Of a stretch of 64,000 nucleotides of DNA, positions 32,896 to 40,764 are shown piece by piece. Origin of the DNA: CAXTSE01 sp964246985 (GTDB taxonomy: Bacteria; Actinomycetota; Actinomycetes; Actinomycetales; Microbacteriaceae); the NCBI GenBank assembly GCA_964246985.1, contig CAXTSE010000001.1:186001-250000 (forward strand). The letters run 5' to 3'. The position numbers and the translations under genes were made by a program. The number at the start of each line of letters is the position of its first letter. Positions within the stretch are counted from its first letter, which is position 1. The notes under the pieces are model-generated. The model was given only the letters and a program-made list of their open reading frames with translations, made no database searches and was not told where the DNA came from.

Positions 32896-33897
32896 CTACT
32901 TCTTCGCGCCCGACGACGCCGAGGCGTTCGACTCGTACGAGGTGTTGGTCGACTCGAAGAAGTTGACCAGCTGCAGGGTGTCGTTCGCGGTCGCCATCCA
33001 CTTCGCCGGGTTGCTCACCTTGTACTCGGGGTCGAAGCCGAGCTCCTCGAGACGACGGTCGGCCAGGTACTTCACGTACTGGTTGATGTAGCTGGCGTTC
33101 AGGCCGAGGATGCCGCCGGGGAGCAGGTCGTGGTTGTACTGCTCCTCCATCTCGACCGCGTCCGTGATCATCTTCTTGATCTCGGCCGCGAACTCCTCGG
33201 TCTGCAGCTCGGGGTTCTCCTCGAGCACCGTCAGGATCAGGTTGATGCCGAACTTGAGGTGCAGGGACTCGTCGCGCACGACCCAGTCCATGAGGGATCC
33301 GAAGTTGCGCAGCAGGTTCCGCTGGCGGAACGACAGCGCCACCATGAAGCCCGAGTAGAACCAGATGCCCTCGAGGATGATGTTGTAGGCCACCAGGTTG
33401 CGCACGAAGTCCTGCTTGCCCTCGACCGTGGTGATGTCGATGGTCTGCTCCGTCATGCGACGGATGTACTTCATCTCGAACTCTTCCTTGCGCGCCATCG
33501 ACGGGATGTCGACGTGCGAGTTGTACGCGGCCTCCCGGTCGATCGGGAAGGTCTCGAGCACGTACTCGAAGGACATGCAGTGGTTGGCTTCCTCCCACAT
33601 CTGCTTCGCGAGGTAGAGGCTGCACTCCGCGGCGCTGACGTACGGGTACACGCCGAAGGCCAGGGCCTTGTTGACGAGCAGCTCGTTCGGGTTGAAGTAG
33701 CTCATGAGGAACGTCACCGCGTGACGCTCCTCCTCCGTCATCTTCTTGAAGTCGGCGATGTCCTCGCCGAGCTGGATCTCGTTGGGGAACCAGGTGTTGG
33801 CGACCGCCTGGTCGTAGAGGTCCATCGCCCACTGGTACTTGATCGGCTTGAGGAGGAGTCCGTCCTGAAGCCCTGTTCCTAGGATGCCCATGTTCAT
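32896..33897 (-). CDS. nrdB: Ribonucleotide reductase beta subunit, subclass Ic type
   Basis: 333 aa from ATG 33897, with AAAGGA upstream. Ferritin-like R2 fold that generates the oxidant for deoxyribonucleotide synthesis. Metal ligands by motif and spacing: E72, E103, H106, E176, E210 and H213. The spacings (31, 3, 73, 34, 3) are those I recall for Chlamydia trachomatis R2. Two signs of subclass Ic: the first ligand is Glu, not Asp, and the residue at E103+7, the radical Tyr site in class Ia, is Phe (F110 in ANHCMSFEY). Such proteins use a Mn/Fe cofactor instead of a Tyr radical. It is the last gene of the nrd operon. Confidence 0.9.
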   Translation of the reverse strand: MNMGILGTGLQDGLLLKPIKYQWAMDLYDQAVANTWFPNEIQLGEDIADFKKMTEEERHAVTFLMSYFNPNELLVNKALAFGVYPYVSAAECSLYLAKQMWEEANHCMSFEYVLETFPIDREAAYNSHVDIPSMARKEEFEMKYIRRMTEQTIDITTVEGKQDFVRNLVAYNIILEGIWFYSGFMVALSFRQRNLLRNFGSLMDWVVRDESLHLKFGINLILTVLEENPELQTEEFAAEIKKMITDAVEMEEQYNHDLLPGGILGLNASYINQYVKYLADRRLEELGFDPEYKVSNPAKWMATANDTLQLVNFFESTNTSYESNASASSGAKK

Positions 33898-33925
33898 TCG
33901 TCCTTTCGCCTGGCGCGTGACGCGC

Positions 33926-34012
33926 TTACTGGCAGCTCTCGCATTGAAGGTCGTCCATCGGATCGACCGGAACTTCGTAGACGCCGACCGTGTCGGCATA
34001 GGTGCTGGTCAT
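33926..34012 (-). CDS. 28-aa ORF resembling the detached redox tail of NrdA
   Basis: MTSTYADTVGVYEVPVDPM followed by DDLQCESCQ. The ATG overlaps the nrdA stop (TGATG) and a GGAGGA lies about 11 nt before it, so termination-reinitiation is likely. The end, CESCQ, looks like the C-terminal CxxC that shuttles electrons to the active site of class I alpha subunits; the in-frame NrdA ends without Cys. It could be a separate peptide acting in trans, a frameshift-produced tail, or a sequence error splitting one gene. It lies 28 nt before nrdB. Confidence 0.6.
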   Translation of the reverse strand: MTSTYADTVGVYEVPVDPMDDLQCESCQ

Positions 34013-36453
34013 CACTTGCTCAGTCCTCCGAATCCGCGACGGGCGGGGCCGGCGGCGGGTGCCGCAGCCTCGGCGGCGGTCTGGGCGGCGCGCGCCGCAT
34101 CCAGCTCCTCCGTCTTGTTGACCTTCACCGTCGACTGCTCGGCGGTGTGACGCGGCTTCATGTGCAGGTAGTACGTCGTCTTGACGCCTCGCTCCCAGGC
34201 CGCGTAGTAGATGTCCATCATGTCGCCGAGGTCGCGCGTCTCGAGGTACATGTTGCGGCTGATCGACTGGTCGATCCACTTCTGCGCGCGGGCGGCCACC
34301 TCGAGGAACGAGTACGGCGAGAGCTGGAAGCTGGTCTTGTAGACCTCCTTCAGCTCGTCGGGGATCTGCGCGATGTTCTGGATGTCGCCCTGCGACCGCA
34401 GGATGGCCTCCTTCGTCGAGTCCCAGATGCCGAGACGCTGCAGGTCGGTGACCAGGTTGCGGTTGACCTCGAGGAACTTGCCGTTGCTCGTGGAGCGGCT
34501 GAAGATCTGCGAGAACTGCGGGTCGAGGCCGGGCGTGGTGCCGGCGACGAGGCCGATGGATGCGGTGGGCGCGATCGCCATGAGCGTCGCGTTGCGCATC
34601 CCGTTCTTCACCTTCGCGCGGAGCGCATCCCAGTCGAGGCGCATCGTGCGGTTCACCTTGATCGGCGTGCCGCGGTCGGCCTCGGTGAGAGCGATCGAGT
34701 CGAAGGGCACGAGGCCCTGCTGCCACCGGCTGCCGTCGTAGTTGGCGTACGAGCCGCGCTCCTGGGCGAGGTCGGCCGACTCGTCGATGGCCGCGTAGGA
34801 GACGTGCTCCATGATCTCGTCCATCAGGTCGTAGGCGGCTTCGCTCTCGTAGCTCAGGCCGAGCTTCTCGACGATGTCGGTGAAGCCCATGACGCCGAGG
34901 CCGATCGCACGGTTCTGCTTGTTGGCGTGGTCCGCCTCGGCCACCGACGACTCGGTGATGTCGATCAGGTTGTCGAGCTGGCGCACGGCGCTGCGGGCGC
35001 TCTCGTCGATCAGGTCCCAGTCGAATCCGAGCGTGCCGTTGGCGTCGACCCGCAGGTGCGTCGACAGGTTGATCGAGGCCAGGTTGCAGACCGAGATGTT
35101 CTCGGCGTCCTGCGGCAGGCAGATCTCGGTGCACAGGTTGGAGAGGTGGATCGTGCCCGTGTTGTTGTTGAGGGCGCGGTTGTTGATCGTGTCCTTCCAG
35201 GTCAGCCACGGGTGGCTGGTGGTCTGGAGCGAGATGAGGATCGACTTGAACTGCTCGCGTGCGCCGATCTTCTGGAACATGCGCAGCTCGCCGGCCTCGG
35301 CCTTCGCGACGTACTCGGCGTAGCGGGCGCTGAAGGCGGCACCGTAGAGCTCGTTGAGGTCGGTGACCTCGAGCGGGTCGAAGAGGTACCAGTCGTCGTC
35401 GTTCTGGACGCGCTTCATGAACTCGTCGCTGATCCAGACCGCGGTGTTGGCGGTGCGGGTGCGGCGGTACGGGTCGCCCGAGTTCTGACGCAGGTCGAGG
35501 AACTCGGGGAAGTCGAGGTGCCAGTTCTCCATGTAGAAGCAGAGGGCGCCGAACTTCTTGCCGCCGCGGCTGACCGCGCGGAGCACCGAGTCGATGGTGT
35601 GCATGAACGGGATCGGGCCGGTCGACGTCGTGTTGTTGGAGCGGATCGGCGATCCCTGCGAGCGCAGCTTGGTGACGCTCAGGCCGATGCCACCGGTGCC
35701 CTTGGTGAGCCACATGACGTCGCGCACGCTCTTGGCGATGTGCTCGATGTCGTCCTGCATCTCCATGACGAAGCAGTTGGAGAGCTGCGGGAAGGCGGTG
35801 CCGGCGTTGACGAGGGTCGAGCCCGCGGCCAGGTACTCGAGCTTCGACATCTTGTCGTAGAACGCGATGGCGTGGCTGGTGGGGTCGGCCTCGTTGAGGG
35901 TCAGGCCCATGGCGATGCGCATCCAGAAGTACTGCGGCACCTCGAGTGGGTCGTTGTTGCGCGCCTTGATGCCGTATCGGTTGTTGAGGGTGACGACGCC
36001 GATGTACTTGAGCAGCTCGTCGCGGCTCGGCTCGAGCACGGTCGCGAGACGGTCGAGGTCGAAGAGGTCGAGGAAGCGCGGGTCGAACAGCTTCTCGTCG
36101 ACGCCGCGGCGCACGGTCGCGGCGAAGTGCTCGGCGTGCAGCGACTTCAGCTGGTCGGCGGTCTCGTAGTCGCCGAGCACGCGCTTGTAGATCGTCTTGA
36201 GCAGCAGGCGGGCGGCGACGGTGTCGAACTGCGGGTCGTCCTTGACGTTCTGCAGTGCCACCTGGATGACGGCCTCGTCGAGCTGCTGGGTGGTGATGCC
36301 GTCGAACAGCGTGAGCTCGAGCTCGGACGCGATCTGGGTGACCCAGGTGATGTTCTCGTCGAGCCCCTGTGCGGCGTGCTCGATCGCGAGGTTGATCTTG
36401 TTCGCGTCGTACGGCTCGCGGTCTCCGTTGCGCTTGACGACAGTGATTGCCAC
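34012..36453 (-). CDS. nrdA: Ribonucleoside-diphosphate reductase alpha subunit, lacking C-terminal CxxC in frame
   Basis: 813 aa. N-terminal ATP-cone (about 1-95, VVKRNGDREPYDANKI) for overall activity control, then the ten-stranded barrel. Catalytic cysteines are visible in QLSNCFVMEM, SNLCTEICLP (thiyl-radical Cys with nearby Glu) and ISVCNLASINL, with YYLHMKPRHTAEQ near the end. It reduces NDPs to dNDPs with NrdB. GTG 36453 follows AAGGAG by 8-9 nt; the longer ORF to 36642 runs through the regulatory region. The in-frame C-terminus is an Ala/Pro-rich tail ending GFGGLSK with no CxxC; that motif is in the overlapping 28-codon ORF. Two NrdR boxes lie upstream. Confidence 0.93.
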   Translation of the reverse strand: MAITVVKRNGDREPYDANKINLAIEHAAQGLDENITWVTQIASELELTLFDGITTQQLDEAVIQVALQNVKDDPQFDTVAARLLLKTIYKRVLGDYETADQLKSLHAEHFAATVRRGVDEKLFDPRFLDLFDLDRLATVLEPSRDELLKYIGVVTLNNRYGIKARNNDPLEVPQYFWMRIAMGLTLNEADPTSHAIAFYDKMSKLEYLAAGSTLVNAGTAFPQLSNCFVMEMQDDIEHIAKSVRDVMWLTKGTGGIGLSVTKLRSQGSPIRSNNTTSTGPIPFMHTIDSVLRAVSRGGKKFGALCFYMENWHLDFPEFLDLRQNSGDPYRRTRTANTAVWISDEFMKRVQNDDDWYLFDPLEVTDLNELYGAAFSARYAEYVAKAEAGELRMFQKIGAREQFKSILISLQTTSHPWLTWKDTINNRALNNNTGTIHLSNLCTEICLPQDAENISVCNLASINLSTHLRVDANGTLGFDWDLIDESARSAVRQLDNLIDITESSVAEADHANKQNRAIGLGVMGFTDIVEKLGLSYESEAAYDLMDEIMEHVSYAAIDESADLAQERGSYANYDGSRWQQGLVPFDSIALTEADRGTPIKVNRTMRLDWDALRAKVKNGMRNATLMAIAPTASIGLVAGTTPGLDPQFSQIFSRSTSNGKFLEVNRNLVTDLQRLGIWDSTKEAILRSQGDIQNIAQIPDELKEVYKTSFQLSPYSFLEVAARAQKWIDQSISRNMYLETRDLGDMMDIYYAAWERGVKTTYYLHMKPRHTAEQSTVKVNKTEELDAARAAQTAAEAAAPAAGPARRGFGGLSK

Positions 36454-36541
36454 TCGATCCACTCCTTCTGTGCAGGACGCACGATGCTTGAAAAGTCTGT
36501 TGGAAGCCGCCTCGAGGCCCCGGCCCGGCTCCAGCGTTTGA

Positions 36542-36589
36542 CCACTATATATCGGGCCACCGACACTGCAAGCACCCAACATGTAGTGG
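36542..36589 (-). promoter_or_regulatory. NrdR box pair and nrdA promoter
   Basis: Box 1 at 36542-36557 (CCACTATATATCGGGC) and box 2 at 36574-36589 (ACCCAACATGTAGTGG) match the NrdR palindrome ACACTATATATAGTGT at 12 and 11 of 16 positions. They start 32 bp apart, three helical turns, as is usual for NrdR. On the minus strand TTGCAG (36566-36571) and TATAGT (36544-36549) with a 16-nt spacer form a promoter whose -10 lies inside box 1. NrdR with bound (d)ATP would repress nrdA-tail-nrdB. Confidence 0.8.
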
Positions 36590-36606
36590 GCGTGTCGTCC
36601 ACAGAT

Positions 36607-36634
36607 TGTGGATAAGTCCGCGGACTTGTCCACA
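36607..36634. promoter_or_regulatory. Inverted DnaA-box pair in a 28-bp near-perfect palindrome
   Basis: TGTGGATAA (36607-36615) is the exact reverse complement of TTATCCACA, and TTGTCCACA (36626-36634) is a one-mismatch box. They face each other around AAGTCCGCGGACTT, giving 14+14 bp with a single mismatch. A weaker TCGTCCACA is at 36595-36603. It lies between nrdA and the MFS gene; DnaA control of nrd genes is known in E. coli, so coupling to replication is plausible. Confidence 0.65.
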
Positions 36635-36705
36635 GATTCCACAGGCTACGAGGGGCCGCCGACAGCCCTGCCCGCGACCGGACGCGGCACTAGGGTGGAA
36701 CGGTT

Positions 36706-37932
36706 GTGAACAGCTACCTCGAGCTCCTGCGCCGACCGGGCGTCGCCCGGATCATCGCCGCGCAGCTGACCGCCCGCTTCCCGAGCGGCATGATCTCGCT
36801 CGGGTTCCTGCTGCACATGGAGGCGATATTCCACTCGTACGGGGCGGCCGGCCTCGTGCTCGCCGCGACGAGCATCGGACAGGCGGTCTCGGGTCCGCTC
36901 TCGAGCCGTCTGATGGGCGTGCTGGGCATGCGACCCGTGCTCATCGTCACGACGAGCGTGTGCGCCATCGCGCTGACCGCGATCGCCCTGGCCCAGCTGC
37001 CGCTGGCGGGCTACATGATCCTCGGTCTCGTCGTCGGCCTCAGCTACCCGCCCGTGCAGCCGGCGGTTCGCACCATCTACCCGAAGATGGTGACCGGCCG
37101 CCAGCTCACGCCGCTGTTCTCGCTCGACGCGTCGGCGCAGGAGGTCATCTGGATCGCCGGACCCGTCGTCGTCACGTTCGTCGGCACGCAGATCTCGACC
37201 GTGGTCGGCATCATGCTCTCGGTCGCCTTCCTGGTCTTCGGCGGACTGTGGTTCCTGCTGTCGCCCGAGGTGGGGCGCGTGCGCATCCCGCGCAGCAAGC
37301 GCAAGCTCGGCGCCGTCCTCGGTCGTCCACCCGTGCTCATCGCGACGGTCGTCGGCTTCGTCGTCGTCGGCTCGTGCGCGGCCATCGAGGCGGGCGTGGT
37401 CGCGAGCTTCGGCGAGGGCAGCGCGAACTCCGGCTTCGTGCTCGCGATCTGGGCCATCGCGTCGCTGGTCGGCGGACTCGCCTTCGGCCACATCCCGATC
37501 AGCCCGTGGGCGCTCGCCCGCCGCACCCTCGTGATCTTCATCGGCGCGGCGCTGGCGATCGGCTACGGCGTGCTCGGGCCCGCCGCCGAGTTCTGGACCC
37601 TCACCGCGGCGCTCGTCATCGGCGGCATCTGCCTCGCTCCGGCGCTCGCCGTGATGTTCTCGGTGGTGTCGGTGAGCGTCCGCTTCAGCGACACGGCCGA
37701 GGCGTACGGCTGGGTCGGCACCGGGCAGCTGATCGGGGCGGCCGCCGGCTCCGCGGTGGCCGGGTTCCTGATCGACGCGAACGGATCCCAGGGCGCCTTC
37801 ATCACGGCCGCCATCTTCGCGCTCGTCGCATTCGCGATCTCGGCGCTGTTCGCGCGCAGCCTGCCCGACCTCCGCGGACGGGACGCGAGCCCCATCCCCG
37901 ACACCGAGCCCGTGGCGACCACCCCGAGCTGA
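36706..37932 (+). CDS. MFS transporter
   Basis: 408 aa with about 12 hydrophobic segments, typical of major facilitator exporters. It has a short loop between TM2 and TM3 (GPLSSRLMGVLGMRPVLIV) that corresponds to the family's Gly/Arg motif and a charged central loop (VRIPRSKRKLGAVLGRP). Substrate unknown; possibly a drug or sugar efflux protein of the YfcJ/SetA-like kind. GTG 36706 lies 9 nt after TAGGGT with no clear SD, which fits a leaderless transcript. It is divergent from the nrd operon. Confidence 0.88.
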   Translation: MNSYLELLRRPGVARIIAAQLTARFPSGMISLGFLLHMEAIFHSYGAAGLVLAATSIGQAVSGPLSSRLMGVLGMRPVLIVTTSVCAIALTAIALAQLPLAGYMILGLVVGLSYPPVQPAVRTIYPKMVTGRQLTPLFSLDASAQEVIWIAGPVVVTFVGTQISTVVGIMLSVAFLVFGGLWFLLSPEVGRVRIPRSKRKLGAVLGRPPVLIATVVGFVVVGSCAAIEAGVVASFGEGSANSGFVLAIWAIASLVGGLAFGHIPISPWALARRTLVIFIGAALAIGYGVLGPAAEFWTLTAALVIGGICLAPALAVMFSVVSVSVRFSDTAEAYGWVGTGQLIGAAAGSAVAGFLIDANGSQGAFITAAIFALVAFAISALFARSLPDLRGRDASPIPDTEPVATTPS

Positions 37933-37944
37933 GCCCGGAACCGT

Positions 37945-38502
37945 CTAGCGCAGGGGTTCGAGCGCCGTCGCGAGGGTGTCGAGCTCGCCGAGCATCTTGA
38001 CGAGGATCGCGGTCTCCTTCTCGTTGCCGACGAAGGCGCCATCGACGATCCGCGACCCCACGAGCGGGATCTCGACGTTGGCGCCGGTCTTCACGAGGCC
38101 GAGTGTCGTGAACGTCGGCTCGAAGGCGACTACCCCGCGGGTGCCGCCCGAGACGCCGCCGTAGCTGACGAATCCGACCGCCTTCCGCCACCACTCCTGG
38201 TTGAGGTAGTCGAAGGCGTTCTTGAGGGCGGGCGAGAAGCTGTGGTTGTACTCGGGCGTGACGAACACGAACGCGTCCGCCGCATCCACGCGCTCGCTCC
38301 ACGCGATGGTGTGGGGCTTCGTGTACTTCCGCAGCACCGGGTGGTGGGGCTCGTCCATGAACGGCAGGGCGATCTCGGCCAGGTCGGCGAAGTCGATGCT
38401 GTCGAATCCGCGCTGCTCGGCCTCGGCCCGCACCCACTCCGCGACGGGCAGGCCGACGCGACCGGGCCGGACGCTGCCGACGATGATCATGAGGCGTGTC
38501 AT
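37945..38502 (-). CDS. NADPH-dependent FMN reductase family protein
   Basis: 185 aa flavodoxin-like fold. The FMN phosphate loop is GSVRPGRVGLPVAEWV at the N-terminus, and the second signature is PEYNHSFSPALKNAFDYL with the FMN-binding PEYN. Members reduce FMN, quinones or azo compounds with NAD(P)H in the cytoplasm. ATG 38502 is preceded by AGGAGC about 5 nt upstream. Its end lies 12 nt from the convergent MFS gene. Single-gene unit or short operon downstream of the aldo/keto reductase gene (34-nt gap). Confidence 0.9.
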   Translation of the reverse strand: MTRLMIIVGSVRPGRVGLPVAEWVRAEAEQRGFDSIDFADLAEIALPFMDEPHHPVLRKYTKPHTIAWSERVDAADAFVFVTPEYNHSFSPALKNAFDYLNQEWWRKAVGFVSYGGVSGGTRGVVAFEPTFTTLGLVKTGANVEIPLVGSRIVDGAFVGNEKETAILVKMLGELDTLATALEPLR

Positions 38503-38536
38503 GGGGTGCTCCTATATGAGTGACACGTCAATCATC

Positions 38537-39523
38537 TCACCAGCGGTCGTGGATGGCCGCGCGGAAGCGACGGTCGTACAGCTCACGTACGGCCTCGGTG
38601 AAGCCGTCCCCGAGCGGCGCCGCGTCGCCGGCCGCGGCGTTGGCGCGGGCCTGATCGACGTTGCGGGCACCGGGGATCACGCTCGTGACGCCGGGCAGCT
38701 GAGTCACCCAGGCGAGCGCGGCCGCCGACGGCGACAGCCCGACCGACGCGGCGAGCGCCGAGAACTCACGAGCCGCCTCCACACCCTCGTCGAAGTCGAC
38801 GCCCGAGAACGTCTCGCCCTGGTCGAACGCCGCGCCCTGGCGGTTGTAGGTGCGGTGATCGTCGGCGGCGAAGGTCGTCTCGTGGTCGTAGCGACCCGAG
38901 AGCAGTCCGCTCGCGAGGGGCACGCGCGCGATGATGCCGACCCCGGCATCCGTCGCGGCGGGCAGGACCTCGTCGAGCGGCTTCAGGCGGAACGCGTTCA
39001 GGATGATCTGCACGCTCGCGACATGCGGGCGGGCGATCGCGGCGAGAGCCTCGGACGTCTTCTCGACGCTGACGCCGTAGGACGCGATCGCACCCTCGGA
39101 GACGAGGGTGTCGAGGTCGTCGAAGACGCGGTCGATCGAGTAGAGGTCGCTCGGCGGGCAGTGCAGCTGCACCAGGTCGAGGGTGTCGACCTCGAGGTTG
39201 GTGCGCGAGCGATCGGTCCAGGCCCGGAAGTTGTCGAGCGTGTAGTTGCCGACCTCCTGGTCGAGTCGACGGCCCATCTTGGTGGCGACGACGACGCGGT
39301 CGTCGGGACGGCTCCGGCGCCATGCCGCGATCAGCTTCTCGCTGCGCCCGTCGCCGTAGACGTCGGCGGTGTCGAAGAAGGTGACGCCGGCATCCAGGGA
39401 CGCGTCGAGCACGGCCTGCGCGTCGGCCTCGCTCACGTCGCCCCAGTCGGCGCCGAGCTGCCAGGTGCCGAGTCCGACGGATGAGACGGTGCGGCCTGTG
39501 CGGCCGAGGGTGCGGGATTCCAT
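38537..39523 (-). CDS. Aldo/keto reductase (YajO/general stress protein 69-like)
   Basis: 328 aa. MESRTLGRTGRTVSSVGLGTWQLG, read in two pieces, is the typical N-terminus, followed by GVTFFDTADVYGDGRSE (catalytic Asp, Tyr), VVATKMGRR (Lys), LVQLHCPP (His position), YGVSVEK and SVIPGARNVDQARANAAA (NADPH-binding Arg). A longer, AKR-11/12-like form than the reductase at 3137. ATG 39523 follows TAGGCT by 7 nt without SD, suggesting a leaderless mRNA. Substrate unknown. Confidence 0.92.
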   Translation of the reverse strand: MESRTLGRTGRTVSSVGLGTWQLGADWGDVSEADAQAVLDASLDAGVTFFDTADVYGDGRSEKLIAAWRRSRPDDRVVVATKMGRRLDQEVGNYTLDNFRAWTDRSRTNLEVDTLDLVQLHCPPSDLYSIDRVFDDLDTLVSEGAIASYGVSVEKTSEALAAIARPHVASVQIILNAFRLKPLDEVLPAATDAGVGIIARVPLASGLLSGRYDHETTFAADDHRTYNRQGAAFDQGETFSGVDFDEGVEAAREFSALAASVGLSPSAAALAWVTQLPGVTSVIPGARNVDQARANAAAGDAAPLGDGFTEAVRELYDRRFRAAIHDRW

Positions 39524-39565
39524 ACGGGGAAGCCTAGGCGCGCCCGCCTGCGTGATCGATGGCCT

Positions 39566-39931
39566 TTACGGCGTGATCTCGTCGAGGTAGGCGTACGCCT
39601 CGCGCACCAGCCGACGCCACGCGTCGGGCCCGGCCGCGCGCTGCATCACGACCCACTCGCGCAGCTCGCGGCCGCGCATGACCATCCGCTCGACGACCCC
39701 CGACGCGACGAGCTCGTCGGCGCGCGCCTCGGGCACCTTCACCATGAGACCCCCGTCGTGCACGACGACCGCGAAGATCTTCCCGCGCACGCGCAGTCCT
39801 TCTGTCGAGAACATGCGGCCCCAGTCGACGCCGGGCAGCGAGAGGAACTCGGGGGCGAGCTCATCGAGCAGTGCGCGCGACGCCGCAGGCTCGCCGGCGG
39901 GCCCGCTGCGCCCGGACGCCCCATCGACCAT
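39566..39931 (-). CDS. TfoX N-terminal-domain protein
   Basis: 121 aa, one domain. The core GRMFSTEGLRVRGKIFAVVV, GLMVKVPEARADELVASG, and ELREWVVM fit the N-terminal domain of TfoX/Sxy and MmcQ/YjbR-like proteins. In gammaproteobacteria Sxy activates competence genes, but isolated N-terminal domains in Actinobacteria have no assigned role. ATG 39931 was chosen because the homologous part begins soon after; the longer ORF to 40621 is antisense to the next gene. It is divergent from the hydrolase at 39986. Confidence 0.78.
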   Translation of the reverse strand: MVDGASGRSGPAGEPAASRALLDELAPEFLSLPGVDWGRMFSTEGLRVRGKIFAVVVHDGGLMVKVPEARADELVASGVVERMVMRGRELREWVVMQRAAGPDAWRRLVREAYAYLDEITP

Positions 39932-39985
39932 GCGCACACTCTGCCATCGCCGGCCATCCGGGTCGAGGGTGGGTACCGTCGAGGC

Positions 39986-40696
39986 ATGTCGCGCCGCGCT
40001 CTGCTCATCCACGGCCTGCACTCGAGCCCGGCCACCTGGCGGCGCGTCGACGGCTGGCTGACGGATGCCGGCTGGCGCACACACGCGGCCCGTCTCCTCG
40101 GACACGACGGCCGAGGTCGGTCCCCCGACGGCTACCGGCTCACGGCGTACGTGGACGACCTCGCGCAGCTCGGGCGCTGGGATCTCGTGGTCGCGCACTC
40201 GCTGGGGGCCAGCGCCGCCACGGTGCTGGCCGCCGCCGATCCGACCTGGACGCGGCGCCTCGTGCTGCTCGACCCGGTGTGGCTCATCCGTCCCGACGAG
40301 CGGGACGCGATCATCGCCGATCAGGGGGCGGAGCTCGCCCACACGCCCGAGTCCCTGCGCGCAGCCAAGCCGCACTGGCATCCGGATGACGTCGCGGCCA
40401 AGCTCGAGGCGATCGCGTCGGTCGACCCCGAGGCCGCCACCCGCACCTTCACGGAGACGGATGCATGGGACCTCTCGGCCGCCGCCCGAGCGCTGAGCAT
40501 GCCGACCCTCGTTCTGAGCGGTGACCCCGCCGTGTACACGATGCTGCAGCCGGAGCTGGCGTCCGAGATCGCGGATGCCAACCCGCGTGTGAGGGTGACG
40601 GTCGTCCCCCGCGCCGGGCACTCACCGCATCGCGACGAGCCGGAGGCGACGCGTGCTGCGCTCGAGGACTGGCTGCCGGCGGTGATCGAAACGTGA
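39986..40696 (+). CDS. Alpha/beta-fold hydrolase
   Basis: 236 aa. Alpha/beta hydrolase with the N-terminal strand ALLIHGLHSSPATWRRV (oxyanion HG), nucleophile elbow AHSLGAS (Ser about residue 69), acid loop LVLSGDP and His in RAGHSPHRDEPEAT near the C-terminus. Likely a cytosolic esterase or lactonase; substrate unknown. ATG 39986 lies 6 nt after TACCGT, and no SD is seen, so it is probably leaderless. The ORF extends upstream to 39758 only over the TfoX gene. Confidence 0.88.
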   Translation: MSRRALLIHGLHSSPATWRRVDGWLTDAGWRTHAARLLGHDGRGRSPDGYRLTAYVDDLAQLGRWDLVVAHSLGASAATVLAAADPTWTRRLVLLDPVWLIRPDERDAIIADQGAELAHTPESLRAAKPHWHPDDVAAKLEAIASVDPEAATRTFTETDAWDLSAAARALSMPTLVLSGDPAVYTMLQPELASEIADANPRVRVTVVPRAGHSPHRDEPEATRAALEDWLPAVIET

Positions 40697-40764
40697 CCCG
40701 CTGACGCCCGAATCGTGACGAACGTTGGGTTCCGGTCACCTCGCGCCCTCTCTACCGTGTGAGC

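Noticed and set aside
33926..34040. Programmed -1 frameshift producing a longer NrdA
   Set aside because: No heptameric slippery sequence lies before the TGA; TGATG reinitiation explains the layout better. Kept only as an alternative in the finding.
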